In this document: positions 1-10,797 of the stretch, one piece after another
Layout of the letters: each line of letters opens with the position of its first letter
Numbering within the stretch: position 1 is the first letter of the stretch
Assembly (NCBI GenBank): GCA_946902985.2
Contig: OX336399.1
Span: forward strand, 157,728,411-157,792,410
Direction of reading: 5' to 3'
Length of the DNA stretch: 64,000 bases
Source: Meconema thalassinum
Taxonomy: Eukaryota; Arthropoda; Insecta; Orthoptera; Tettigoniidae
Position numbers and translations under genes: made by a program
The notes under the pieces: generated by a model
Database searches by the model: none
What the model was told of the DNA's origin: nothing
Seen by the model: the letters and a program-made list of their open reading frames with translations, nothing else

Positions 1-103
1 CCCAACTGTTTGGCATCCGATCGGCTTTTTACACTGAAAACTTCGAATTATCCAAAATGTAATTCGAATTAACCACGAATGTTTAGCATTGATTGTATAT
101 AAA

Positions 104-1225
104 ATGCTAGGGACCAAGAGAAAAATTCGAATTAAAGAAGATTTCGAATTATGGAAGTTCGAATTAGCCACGTTCCACTGTAATATCGTAAAAAAAGCTG
201 AGGAGAAAATTGCTGAATTAGAACAGAAGTTGAAAGCTAGAATTAGGCAGGAAAATAGTCAGAGTAGGCCAGTTTATGTGAATAACACACACAGGGAAAT
301 AGAACTAGGCAAATTTAGTAATCGACAGGGTTGTCCAATGGAGTTCATGAATACTATAGAAAATAAATTCGGGGAGAGGTTGGAAGATAGTAGTATTGAG
401 TGGTGCCAGGTAGTTGAGATTTTAGAGCAAGCGTTTGTAGGGGAGACAAGAAACTGGTTTGCTGTCTACAGAGACAATTTCGAGAATATTTCAGATTTTA
501 AAGTTAAATTTTGTGAGAAATTTTGGAATGAGGTAATTCAGTCTCAGCATCGTGAGGGAATTGTGTGTGGGAAATATAACCCGAGAGGAAACTACACTAT
601 GACCGAGTACTTTTTAGGACAGGTATTAACGTGCAAATATCTGGATGGTTTGAAGGAGGAAAGTGATGTAGTCAGGCTATTACTAAGACATTTTCCATAC
701 AGAATCAAAGAAGCTGCCTGTATACAAAATGTTAAATCTATTTCACAAGTGGAGAATTTATTGAGTACATTCGATGCTTTGGGAAGAGGTGGTTACGAGG
801 AGAATTTCGGTAGGAACCAGAGTAACAATAATAATAGGCCTAATGAGAATAGGAATCAGGAAGTTAAAGGGAACAGTGGCGAAGGGGCCAGCGTTCAAAA
901 TAGGGGGAACCAAAATATTAATAATTATAATAATAATCAGCAAAACCAGTACAGAGGAAATGGGTATGGTACGAACTACCAAGGTAGGAATAATTATTTC
1001 AGGGGAAATCAAGGCCGAAATAATGATTTTAGGGTTAACCAAGGGAGGTATAATAACAATAATAATTATAACCAGAACAGGGGTCAAGGAGGGAATCAGC
1101 CCAATGGTAATAACGGACAGAGAGATACCGTTAACACAACCCAGAACAACCAGACCAGTGCAGTAGTGAGTAGTACTACACCAAGCGGTAGCAATGCTTT
1201 AAACACGAACCAGGCTGCGATGTAA
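104..1225 (+). CDS. Gag-like protein of a Gypsy-type LTR retrotransposon
   Basis: An open frame of about 373 codons from the first ATG at 104. The N-terminal ~60 residues are charged and helical. The middle (~90-230) has the Trp/Phe/Leu pattern of a retrotransposon capsid domain, for example ETRNWFAVYR and KVKFCEKFWNEV. The C-terminal third is a low-complexity Asn/Gly/Arg/Gln tract with repeated RG and NN motifs and no CCHC zinc knuckle, so RNA binding probably relies on RG-type basic repeats. Gag would form the cytoplasmic virus-like particle. It overlaps the following pol frame by 52 nt in the -1 register. The 5' LTR would lie left of the window, so the true start is not certain. The frame is intact, unlike most coding sequence here. 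The family assignment is inferred from the position before a Gypsy-type pol. Confidence 0.72.
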   Translation: MLGTKRKIRIKEDFELWKFELATFHCNIVKKAEEKIAELEQKLKARIRQENSQSRPVYVNNTHREIELGKFSNRQGCPMEFMNTIENKFGERLEDSSIEWCQVVEILEQAFVGETRNWFAVYRDNFENISDFKVKFCEKFWNEVIQSQHREGIVCGKYNPRGNYTMTEYFLGQVLTCKYLDGLKEESDVVRLLLRHFPYRIKEAACIQNVKSISQVENLLSTFDALGRGGYEENFGRNQSNNNNRPNENRNQEVKGNSGEGASVQNRGNQNINNYNNNQQNQYRGNGYGTNYQGRNNYFRGNQGRNNDFRVNQGRYNNNNNYNQNRGQGGNQPNGNNGQRDTVNTTQNNQTSAVVSSTTPSGSNALNTNQAAM

Positions 1226-2670
1226 GGTCAGAATCTCAGTCTATAACATGCCCTGTCCATACAATTATACAGGAACACTATGACCTAAATGTAAGAAATG
1301 AATTATTACGTGAACTAAATGATGAAGGTATTATTCAGGAGGTAGATAGTAAGAGCCCCATAGTTAAATTTAACGTGTCCGAGGCGTACACAGATGTTTT
1401 AATTGATAGTGGTTGTATGAAGAGTTGCATAAGTAGTGCATTTTATGATAAAATGAAAGGAGCTGGAGTAAATTTTGAGGAGATGCCAATTAAAAGTACT
1501 TTTGTTATCACAGCTGTTGGGAAGAGGTCTAAAGTAATTTCTAAGCAAGTTTTAGTAGACATTAAAATTAATAATCATATAGAAAAGCAGATTTGTCTTG
1601 TAATTCCAAATTTAGTATTCAGTGTTATCTTGGGTTCAGAGTGGCTAAATAGAGTGTCTGGTAACTTATGTTATGATGTAGGGAGTTTGAAATTTAAATG
1701 GGGAGATTCTGAAGTAGAAGTAGCGTTCAATGACCATATTCAGAGAAGTAGTGTTGTAGGTGTGATTTGTACTTTAAATAAGATATCGCCAGCCGTAGAG
1801 CGGGGTTCTCCATGTTTTGTGGGCAGTGTGATTACGAACGGTAGTCTAGAGGACTCGTTACGTGATGCTGCATTTCAGGGAAATATAGAGGTGGAACGGT
1901 GTGTTCGGCTCTATGATGTTTTATTGTGTAATAGGAGAGTCTTTGAGGATCGCATTGGTATGGCCAATTGCTATACACATTCATTGAACGTTATTGATAG
2001 GTCAGTATTCACAGGACATAGATATCCTGTACCTTTCGCTTATCAGAGAGCAGTTGAGGCACAAATTAACCAGATGCTTGAAGAAGGGATTAATGAGCAC
2101 TCTAACAGTCCATATGTTAATTCTTTGATCACGGTACCCAAGGCCGACGGCACAGTTCGTATTTGTTTAGACGCTCGTTTGGTTAACAGTAGAATTAGTT
2201 CAGATCAGCTGAAATCTATGTCAATAGAGGAATTAATGCAAACATTTGAGGGGAAGAAGTATTTCACTTGTGTAGATTTGAGTTCCAGTTTTTGGCTAGT
2301 GCCACTTATGTACGAAGATAGACCATTTACAGCTTTTGGTCATAAATATAACTTTTATCAACTTTGTAGAACACCTTATGGGTTAAAGAGTAGTTCAGCA
2401 GCTTTAATTAGGGCTTTAAACATCGCATTAGGGGATGACACAGGAGAGTTTGTAACCATTTACATTGATGATATGGTAATTAGTTCACGCAGTTTTGAGG
2501 AGCATCTACGTCATTTAGATATAGTTTTTCAGAAGTTAGATCAGGCAGGGTTCACTTTGAAGCTGTCTAAGTCGTCATTCTGTCAGTCAGAAGTGACATT
2601 TTTAGGTCATAGAGTGTCGAGTAGAGCTGTGACACCAGAGGAAAGTAGGGTTAGCATGTGTGGACGGTAG
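1174..2670 (+). pseudogene. Truncated Gypsy-type pol: protease and reverse transcriptase
   Basis: This frame is open from the stop codon at 1171-1173 to a stop at 2668-2670 and lies -1 relative to gag. An aspartic protease active site reads LIDSG (about 1393-1410) with a later VILGSEWL motif. The reverse transcriptase follows from about 2035, with palm motifs CVDLSS, YGLKSS and the catalytic YIDD at 2461-2472, then FLGHRVS. The frame ends just after the RT thumb begins. The RNase H, zinc-binding and catalytic integrase parts are absent, and integrase C-terminal sequence follows almost directly. This therefore looks like an internal deletion of about half of pol. Order and motifs are typical of Ty3/Gypsy. 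Protease and RT look undamaged. Confidence 0.8.
1198..1204 (+). other. Candidate -1 ribosomal frameshift heptamer (T TTA AAC)
   Basis: TTTAAAC lies inside the 52 nt gag/pol overlap. In the gag reading frame it is parsed exactly as T TTA AAC, the X XXY YYZ form of a -1 slippery site. Slipping back one base continues in the pol frame without meeting a stop. A downstream stimulatory RNA structure was not worked out. Confidence 0.6.
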
Positions 2671-2887
2671 CAATAGGGCATCGTTACAGACACTGAGAAA
2701 TAGGTAGGTAGAGCAACGTGATGACGTTCATTTAAGGGAGCCACTTGCAAGGTTGGAAGCAGGTGATACAGAAACATTTATAGTTTCCAAACGTATTGGC
2801 AAAACAGCATATGTGCTGGAGGATAGTAAGGGAAACAGATTATACGGGACGCATAATATACATAGTCTACGAAAATGTGTGTCATAA
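2661..2887 (+). pseudogene. C-terminal integrase remnant of the same Gypsy element
   Basis: Just beyond the truncated RT, another frame encodes a recognisable integrase tail: a run containing IGKTAYVLED and GTHNIHSLRK, ending at TAA 2885-2887. This resembles the chromo/GPY-like C-terminal end of Gypsy integrases. The frame carries one stop at 2705-2707. The junction between RT and this tail lies at about 2655-2672, so a large internal deletion has fused the two ends of pol. Confidence 0.6.
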
Positions 2888-2985
2888 AGTAAGTGTGTTT
2901 AGCTGGCAAGCCAGCCTATCAAATGAGTAAGTGTGGTATTTGGTGCATGGAAGATCTGGTCTTCCAGGCAGGCGAATCAGAAGTC

Positions 2986-3000
2986 ACACAGGGGGGTAGT
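2986..3000 (+). other. Probable polypurine tract of the first Gypsy element
   Basis: ACACAGGGGGGTAGT lies ~100 bp after the pol stop and directly before a TG at 3002. This is where the plus-strand primer of an LTR element is expected. Confidence 0.45.
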
Positions 3001-3001
3001 A

Positions 3002-4770
3002 TGTAAGTAATTGAGTGTTTTTAAGGTACAGGGAAATATGACGGGATTGTCGGATGCTCTTGAGCACTAAAATGTCTCGATACACCAAGGCCAGAATTTG
3101 GTAGCGCTGGTGAATTCCCATTTGTCTCCAAGAGATGGGTGAGCGCTTGAACAGGGTATTTTTGCTTAAGGCGTCCACGAGACAAAAGATGGGCCATCAG
3201 AAGGCGAGAAAGTCCTTCATGAAACTCATACATAACAGCACACGTGATTTCTGTTTACGGCCTCGCCATGTAAGAATTGTAAGTGTGAAATTTAAGGTAA
3301 TTTGTACAAAGGTATTATTTGTGTGAGGAGAACTGGTCTGAGTTGTTAACTAGTATTTGTAGAATTTGGTCTACGGGAACTTAAGAAGACAGGGCGATTA
3401 CGGCACAGAAATATTTGGTGTTATATGTAATGCGCACTTACTGTTTTTTTTCAGAAGTCAATATTAATTTCGTCTTATATAAAGAGAGATTAAGTATTAT
3501 GGTCACGATGCGCTGCCACAATAGTGTGATCGTGTGCTCAGTGATAAGTGAGATTAAATTTCACCATAAGGAAGGGACCTCCAGTGAAATTAGGAAGTTC
3601 TGTGGTGATAAACAATATATCAGAACACCTTGATGCGTGTGATGTGACATCATAAATACACAGTGCTCACACATTATTTATGTCTATTTTCCCAACATAG
3701 AGAAATTTGAGAGGCGGAAATATCCGTGGAACATTATTCTATATGAAAAACATTGGACTGGTTGCAAAGTGCAATCCATAGTGACAACAAACTTTGACGC
3801 AAAGTGCGTAAAGAAAATTATGAGTGTATATTTATGTAATTTAGGGTGATTTAATTTATGTAATATGTATTTCGGATGGGGATTTATTAACGTGTCTGGG
3901 ATAATCGGATAATGGACCGTCGTCACAGTAAATCATCCGATGATCCGAGGCGAATATGTAACGTGTTTTTCGAGGGGATTTTACGCCACTGGCATAAGTC
4001 AGTAGGAAGCCATTCTATATTTATTTGCGCGGCAAATTGTTCAGCCAAGAGAAGTTTTCATGTAACTTATTATTATTATTAACTTATTATTATTATTAAG
4101 GTATTTCTTTGGAGCATTTTTTACAAAATTATAGGTAATCAGATAGGTTTTCTATGTTATAGAAAACACTATCAAGCAAATTATTACGAACAACATTATC
4201 GTAAGAAAATTATATGATTACGGAATTTTACGGAGTTTTGTCAGTTAGGGTATTTTCAGAGAGATGATTCACTGGGAATTCGGCCACAGGCTTAATCTTG
4301 TCGAGTAGCATGACGCAAGCTGGGTTGCTGCTTCAAGAAAAGGCGAAATGGCCTGGACCGGTAATCGACATCATCGCCGCGCCGAGTGTAATGACCCGGA
4401 GGTGGGGAAGTAGCGCGTGGTGGATCAGCCAATCAGTGGAGACCGGGCGACTTGAAGACGGCTCCGTAGAGGGGATGCGACGAGTGCATATATGGTTTGC
4501 GCGCCGTGGAGGCAAGGCGACTATCTTTGTAAAACTTAACCAGTGTGGTTGTACGTGTGGTTGGTTCCGATATTCGGACCATAAGTTATCATATCTACAA
4601 GTATCTCATCAACTAATGAAGAAGATGACGACGACCAGGAGGCTGTGGGAAGCTCTCTACAACATCCAGTACGAGGGAAATGCTACGGCAATTTCCAGTG
4701 GTAAGCGCGAATGACTCAGAACTACCTAATCTCTCGTCTCTTTGTTTAATATTCAGTATTTCAGTAACTT
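3002..4770 (+). other. Putative 3' LTR of the first Gypsy element
   Basis: Non-coding sequence after the polypurine tract, with a GC-rich promoter-like block at 4330-4520. No second copy is in the window, so the LTR identity and its right end are inferred. Short open frames here look like chance. A (TTA)n microsatellite sits at about 4066-4100. Confidence 0.3.
4427..4495 (+). promoter_or_regulatory. Promoter-like block with CCAAT and TATA
   Basis: AGCCAATCAG (4427-4436) is followed ~50 bp later by GCATATATGG (4486-4495) in a GC-rich island of otherwise AT-rich DNA. Inferred to be the U3 promoter of the putative LTR. Confidence 0.3.
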
Positions 4771-5266
4771 CATAGCTTGGAAATAAGAGTAAAATCAGTA
4801 ATTTATCCGACTCCGTTTTCACGTAATTTTCTAGCGGTAATATTCAAATCGCAACGCTCCAATTTAAATTTTAAACTTATTATTATTATTAATTTTGCAA
4901 TACTTGTTTTATATAATAAATTCATTTCTTTTAACCATGCAATCTTTGCTTTCAGTAGGTAGCATTAGATATAGACCAATTCCTTCTCCTGCTACAATTG
5001 TTTGTTGGGTTAATAATCAAATCATACCACGATCTGAGTGCAAGATTCTTGAAGGTGTTCTTCCAGAGCTAGGTGTTGTTAAATATAAATTTAGATTTCA
5101 ACATAGCGTTGAGGTCTTGGCGCCCATTAAAACAACATATCTTAGTCAGAGTAAATATTTCAAAGCGCAAGACAGAGCTAGTAAGAAACCATTACATTTG
5201 TCACGCAACAGTGAGGGCTAAAGAAACCGTTTCACTTGTACGCTCAACGTGGAGTGATATAAAACC

Positions 5267-5330
5267 CGTTTCAATGGGGCTATATGACCGCGTTGTCACA
5301 GCCCCTAAACTTAAGAACCAACCAGTGTCT
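5267..5330 (+). repeat. 3' tail fragment of the GGTTGG-tailed SINE
   Basis: Matches the 3' end of the SINE copies at 35029-35441 and 38425-38876, including GACCGCGTTGT and GCCCCTAAACT followed by AACCAACC. Only the tail is present. The 4.87-5.26 kb sequence before it holds a short open frame I do not recognise. Confidence 0.55.
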
Positions 5331-5384
5331 GTCTGATGAGTCGGTTATGTTAGCGGTTCGCATGTCTTTTTGTACTTCCTTCAT

Positions 5385-6657
5385 CCATGGTGTTGTACTT
5401 TTGAGTGATGATATGACAAATCTAGTATTCTTTTGGTTAGTCGGGTATTCGGCAGTCTACTTATGTGCCCGAAGAATTTCAATTGTCTTTTTCTGATGTC
5501 GACTTCGATGTTTGAGTATTTTTCAGTTGTTTTGATTGATTGTAGTCGGTACCCGTCAGGAGTGAATCTTGCCCCTAGTATTTTCCGAATGATTTTTCTT
5601 TCTTCTTTCTTGATGTCTTCAAGTTCATATTCCTTATTGAGTGTACGTGTTTCGCTTGCGTAGAGACTTGCCGGTTTGATGACAGTGTTGTAGTGTCGAA
5701 ATTTGGTTTGTCTTGACTTGCATTTTTTGTTACAGAGGTTTTGGATAAGTCCGGGTTCTCTCCTGGCTTTCTGGAGACGGTTTTGTTGTGAGATTTTTTG
5801 GATCCAGTTGGTTCTATAAATTCTCCCAGATATTTGAAATGTGGGACTCTTTTGATCGTTCCATATTTTGTTTGCATGTTGTCGCCGTTGTGACTTAGCA
5901 CTTGAGTTTTCTCGAAGGATATTTGAAGTCCCACTTTTTCGGCGCATTCTTGGAGTGTTTCTATTTGTTTTATTGCGGTCTCTGGATTTCCTGTTAGTAT
6001 AACCAAGTCATCGGCGAAGGCAAGATATGGTATAGAGAGATTGTTTTTACGAAAGCCAAGTATAACTGGTTTCCAGACATTTGGCTTCTTGAGCTCTTTT
6101 TCCCATTCTTACGTGACTTTATCCAGGACTATATTGAACAAGAGAGGGGAAAGATCATCTCCTTGTCGCACGCCTGTCTTAATTTCGAAAGGTTCCGAAA
6201 TTGACCCCATAAATTTTACTTTGAATGTTGTGTTGGTCAGGATTGCTCAAAGAGTTTCCGTGTTTTGTGGTTTAATTCTCTTTCTTCAAGGATCTGGAAG
6301 CGTGAATGTCTATCGATCGAGTCGTATGCTTTATTGATATCGACAAATGTGCACATCGCTGGTTTATTTCGAATTGCATGCATTTTGACAATGGTTTCAA
6401 TGTTGAAGGTTTGTTTACCGCAGGATCGGTTTGGTCTGAATCCAGCTTTAAATTCTGATAACTTTGGTTCGAGCTGTTCCTGTGTTCGTGTCAAGAGACA
6501 AGCTGATAAAATTTTGTAGGCGACGGTAAGGAGAGAAGTCCCTCTGTAGTTGTTCAAGTCAGACTTATCTCCTCTTTTGTGTAGTGGGTGGATGAGTGCT
6601 GTTTTCCAGTCATTAGGTATTTTATCTGTTTGCCATATTTCTTGGATGATCTATATA
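5385..6657 (-). pseudogene. LINE reverse transcriptase, 5'-truncated and broken
   Basis: Reading right to left, RT motifs occur in order: a QEIW...IPNDWK-like entry near 6650, NYRGTSLLTVAYKIL, GFRPNRSC, FVDINKAYDS, then TGVRQGDDLSPLLFN near 6150, the catalytic FADD at 6007-6018, a KYLGEF thumb motif, and a C-terminal KKEERKIIRKILG...FFGHISRLP segment. The frames are split by at least two frameshifts and a stop near 6115, so it is dead. The same C-terminal family recurs on the minus strand at 26135, 27518 and 62460. The 5' end stops close to the giant LTR element at 6678. The clade is not assigned. Confidence 0.75.
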
Positions 6658-6953
6658 TATAATACGCTAAGGTGTTTTGAACCCATGTGAATTGGTTCAA
6701 GCGTCGAATCCATATTTTATATGTAAAAAAGAGAGGAAATAATGCAGTCTTTAGAATGAATTTGTAAGATTTTAAGGGTTAATAAGAAGTTGGGCTGTTA
6801 TAATGTGATGCAAGAGCGGGTGACCACTAGTCACGCGGGCACGAGATCACGCCTGAAGCATCAATAAGAAGCTAGCGCATGATTATTAATAGAACTGGTA
6901 GCTATCCACTGTGAGTGAGTGAGAATGAGTTTCGGAAAAAGGTCTTACTCAGC

Positions 6954-6960
6954 TATAAAA
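6954..6960 (+). promoter_or_regulatory. LTR TATA box
   Basis: TATAAAA 276 bp inside the 5' LTR. The same motif lies at exactly the same offset (19807-19813) in the 3' LTR. Confidence 0.5.
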
Positions 6961-9900
6961 TGGCAGCATCGCAATGACGCAAGAAGAGAAATAATTAAAA
7001 TTAAGCCATTTGCAAGCATTTAATTAATGAAATGAACCCGTCACTGTTGATCATCTTGGAAAGGAGATTTTTGTGTGTGGAAAAAGTTTATAATAATTGC
7101 ACAGGAAAGAAGTGCATACGCGGCATTACGTCGATAGTTATTCCCCGAGCACAAAGTTGGGAGAGAGGGAAAAATAAACAACACTACCCACGCATCTGAG
7201 GAGCCAAATTATTTAATATCTTGGAACTGTGTGATCGATTTTCGTGATCAAAGAAACCCTTTTACGTTTAAAACGAGAGCTTTCAGCACACATATTTTTC
7301 AAAATTATACGACAATTATTTTAGAGGTTGGTGTTGGAGAAGAAGCAGATCTGACCTTTTTGCGGCAGATTTGAGTATAAACCCTGGACGTGCCAGGAAG
7401 AGCATGCAGTATTTACCAGACCGTGAGAGGTCGTGTTACTCTGTATCTCAGACGAGCACCCCGTATGGGAGTAGCCGTCTAGTATCGTCAATAGTGTCGC
7501 CGTGCGAAGACACATCAGAATCCTTGTTATAGTAAATAATATCATCAAGCTTCGGACTTTATGAATTTCACCAGTACAGTCAGAATTTTAGACTGTGGAC
7601 TTAAGAAATTACCGGCGATAGGTATTCGAATATAATAGTTTCAGTTAAAGAACCGACGCATCATAGGATTTCGAAGTACCCAAGGACAGTGAAATATACA
7701 ATTCTATCTACGTTAAATAACCAGATCAGGGTAGAACGTGATAGTAACGCCTAGTGTTCCTGAACTGAGGGTACTAGAGCGGAGTACGATAGAAATTAGG
7801 AATCGAGGTTCCAGGCTTTGTCTAGGTGTAGACAAATGAACAGTCAAACATTGGGGATTACTCCAATAAGTCAAGAATCGAAGTAACAGAAAGTAAAATC
7901 CACGTGTGGATTATTGGACAAGGAAATTACTAGGTCGCCGTTATACCAGTGCGAGCGATCATAAAAGTAATACGTCAGTGACAGACTTCTATTAGACGAA
8001 CAAGTTAGCGTCTAGCAAGATACGATATCGTGCAGTAAAATTTATAAGCCGATAGTCAACCCAGAATAAGAGGATCAACCGTTCCAGTGAGGGTACTTCG
8101 ATCGAGACTTTCAATCATCTCATCAGAGTAGGAAGCTGACGTACATAGAGTGCAGCCCTTTGAAACGGGAAAGAATAAGGAAATCACGTGTGTTAAGGCA
8201 AATAATTAATGCCAGAGTGATAAAATTTTATGTAATTCTAGTATAGTGAAAATTTTGAGTGTAATATATTTTAGTGAAATTGTATTTGTGTTTAAGTGAA
8301 AACAAATCCAAAATGGTATTCTTTACATTAAAAGTGATCAGTGTATATGTTTTATGTGATGTTAGGAAAGTGTTATCAAATGTAGATAAGACCATGAATA
8401 TGGCTTAAGAAGCAAATGGTGGGTGAAATGTTCCATCGATGGAGAACTCGGTCTCTGACCGTAAAATCATGTGAGTACTAATTTCATTATTATGTGTTTT
8501 GGGAAGATTTGCGTATAATCCTCAGTAGTGGAAGTAGGGATGTTTGAAAACATGTGAAATAAAGGTTGCGCGATCTGTACGATTAATTTGATTGAAATAT
8601 AAAAATGTAAAGTATTAATGAATCCGTTGTGGAAAATATTCAGTGGAATATCAGTATAATGGTAAATAATATAACTATGGTAAAGCAAGCGCGATAATAA
8701 TAATAATAATTAAATAAATTATTCATGTGATGAATTTTATATTGAGAAGTGGTAGCTGTAAGTGCCCCTTTGATGAATTATTAATTGTTGTGAATCAATA
8801 TGTTTTAATGGTATAAATGATTATTGTTGATGGAGGCTAAGGCTAAATATATTATCTTTGAGACGAAGATCAAACTTTGATTTGAATTTATTTCGTTCCT
8901 TGAAAGGTAACTTGGCTATTTTATGTATGAGCGCTATGTCGCGCAATTGAAATAATTTGTCACGCTTGGAACGCGTTGAAATGCTCGGTAAAAATAATTG
9001 TGAGGGACAGTTAGTTGCGGTAATGAGTTATGTTGAATTGTGATTCTATGCAATGCTGAAAAAGGTGCAATTTATGTTGTATTATGAGCGCTGGTTGCGT
9101 GCAAGGCCTTCCTTAAGTCGCTAATGTTGTAAGCCCTCAAAGTTGGGATACTGCTCCCGAGGCATTTTAAAAGGATTGAACTCAGAGTCGTCCGCGTCGA
9201 AGCCCCTTATATTTGCTGTTTTATTGGATTTTCTTACCCGCTAATGAGGACACTTCATAATTATACTTTACCGAAGCTAAAAGAATAGGTCTGTAGAACC
9301 TAATATTGTCTTGTTGTTAATTTGTATTATGAGCCTTGTCTTTCAGAGAAACCCATTTGAAGCAGCGGTTGTAAAGCTGAATAGCTAGTCCCTTGAGGAA
9401 GTGAGACTGTAGGTTCCCTCCCTCCATAGCCATAAATCAGCCAAGTAGTTGAGACAGACCCTTACACATTCTCTTATAGAGATAGGTCAGGAACGGGCTG
9501 TCTGATTCACGGTACACGGAAGTGTTTAAGATTGTTTTAACGACCCAGTATTTGAACTGAGGTCCTTTTTCATTCATTATTATCGCTTGCAGAGTTCAGA
9601 TCGTTGCTTCCTTAAGATATAATTGTCTTTGAAGACAATATAATAAAATCCCTAACGTTATTATTAAATGATTCAGTGATCACGAGTTATTATGAAAATA
9701 TTAAGATTTTGGGAGTAATCTTAAGTTGACTTGGTCAGTAGTTTTCTATAACTCGGGGATACGCAAATGTTTCCAATCACGGTAGTGAGTTGGTAGCTGG
9801 AGAACAGAGATGGTGACAGATGAACATTGTGAGAGCCCAAAATTAATTAATGATTAGCCATACTATGATATTATGATTAAAGCCAGATATACTCATGTAA

Positions 9901-10364
9901 AAATTAATTGATGTGTGTGTAATTGTTAACACAATGCATGTAAACTTTACCGAGTCATTTGGAGCATGTTTTTAAAGAATTAGGATTGATGCCATATGGG
10001 AGTGAAACTGAGATGGAGTTTTTGTTTGGTTTCTGGATAACCAGTAATTATTATTTAGTGAATATTTAATTTGAAATTCCTTGTTCATCTTTGGACAAGT
10101 GTGAAGTATAGTGTCAGTATTTTTATTTTTTACTTTTGTAGCGCCATATTTTGGATAATTAAATGTTTTGGTAGTAGGATTTTGATTTTGTTTATTTTTG
10201 GAAGTGTAATCCAAAGTGTGTAAGTCACAGAGTGGGAGAACATACCATGAACCCCGATACTCCCGATTGAGCATTGCTGGCAAACTGTGATTTGCATATT
10301 TCATTGTTGAAATGGGCACATGGGGGAATAGAAGTAATGTGCTTGGATTAATGCTTTCAGGAGC

Positions 10365-10370
10365 AATAAA
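10365..10370 (+). terminator. Polyadenylation signal near the LTR end
   Basis: AATAAA about 120 bp before the inferred 5' LTR end. It is missing from the right LTR, which is truncated before this point. Confidence 0.4.
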
Positions 10371-10498
10371 GACGGTCATATCACGTAAAGGTAAACTAGT
10401 GATAGAATTAGCTACAAAGTATAAATTTAACTGACAGCAGTGGGACCCTGGAAACTCACACCGAGCAGCCCTAGATAACCCCCTATAACATAATACTT

Positions 10499-10516
10499 TG
10501 GCGCCCAGTACGTAGG
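10499..10516 (+). other. Primer-binding site, tRNA-Lys type
   Basis: TGGCGCCCAGTACGTAGGG begins here. The first nine bases match the complement of the tRNA-Lys 3' end used by many Gypsy elements, and the rest is a degraded match. Confidence 0.55.
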
Positions 10517-10797
10517 GATGAGTTTTCCGAGGGAAAACCCGAGTTTTACTTGAAAAATCAAAATTTTTATTTTTTGAAAAATACGGTTGTTAAAAATTTT
10601 TGAATTTTAAGAGAATCACTTCCATAATGGTGTTGATATTGTAATCAGTATTATACCATACGGGTACGTTTTAGTAAACACCCGTACTGAGGTTGAATTT
10701 TGGAAATTGGGACACAAGTGTTCGGAGTACCATCTCTCACGCATGAACCAATGATGGGACAGAGTAGCCCACTGTATTCTCATATATTGTTGATAAG

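Larger units (their letters stand above)
6678..10490 (+). repeat. 5' LTR (~3.8 kb)
   Basis: Starts TGAACCCATG, the point from which sequence matches the right-hand copy. The inferred end is ...ATAACA at 10490, eight bases before the tRNA-Lys-like primer site. An alternative end is the CA at 10320, where the right copy stops and TGG follows. The later end is preferred because the AATAAA at 10365 would then lie in the R region. Translations of this region are short and unconvincing, so it is probably non-coding. Confidence 0.8.

Noticed and set aside
758..1166. Long open frames on both strands inside gag (109 and 130 codons)
   Set aside because: They arise from the AAT/GGN-rich low-complexity C-terminus of gag and have Ile-rich, unnatural composition.
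1375..1380. GTG at 1375 as the start of pol
   Set aside because: The frame is open back to 1174 and overlaps gag with a slippery site, so pol is more likely made by frameshifting.
5117..5127. TTGGCGCCCA resembling a tRNA-Lys primer-binding site
   Set aside because: The match ends after nine bases and no LTR end or downstream gag is placed to use it.
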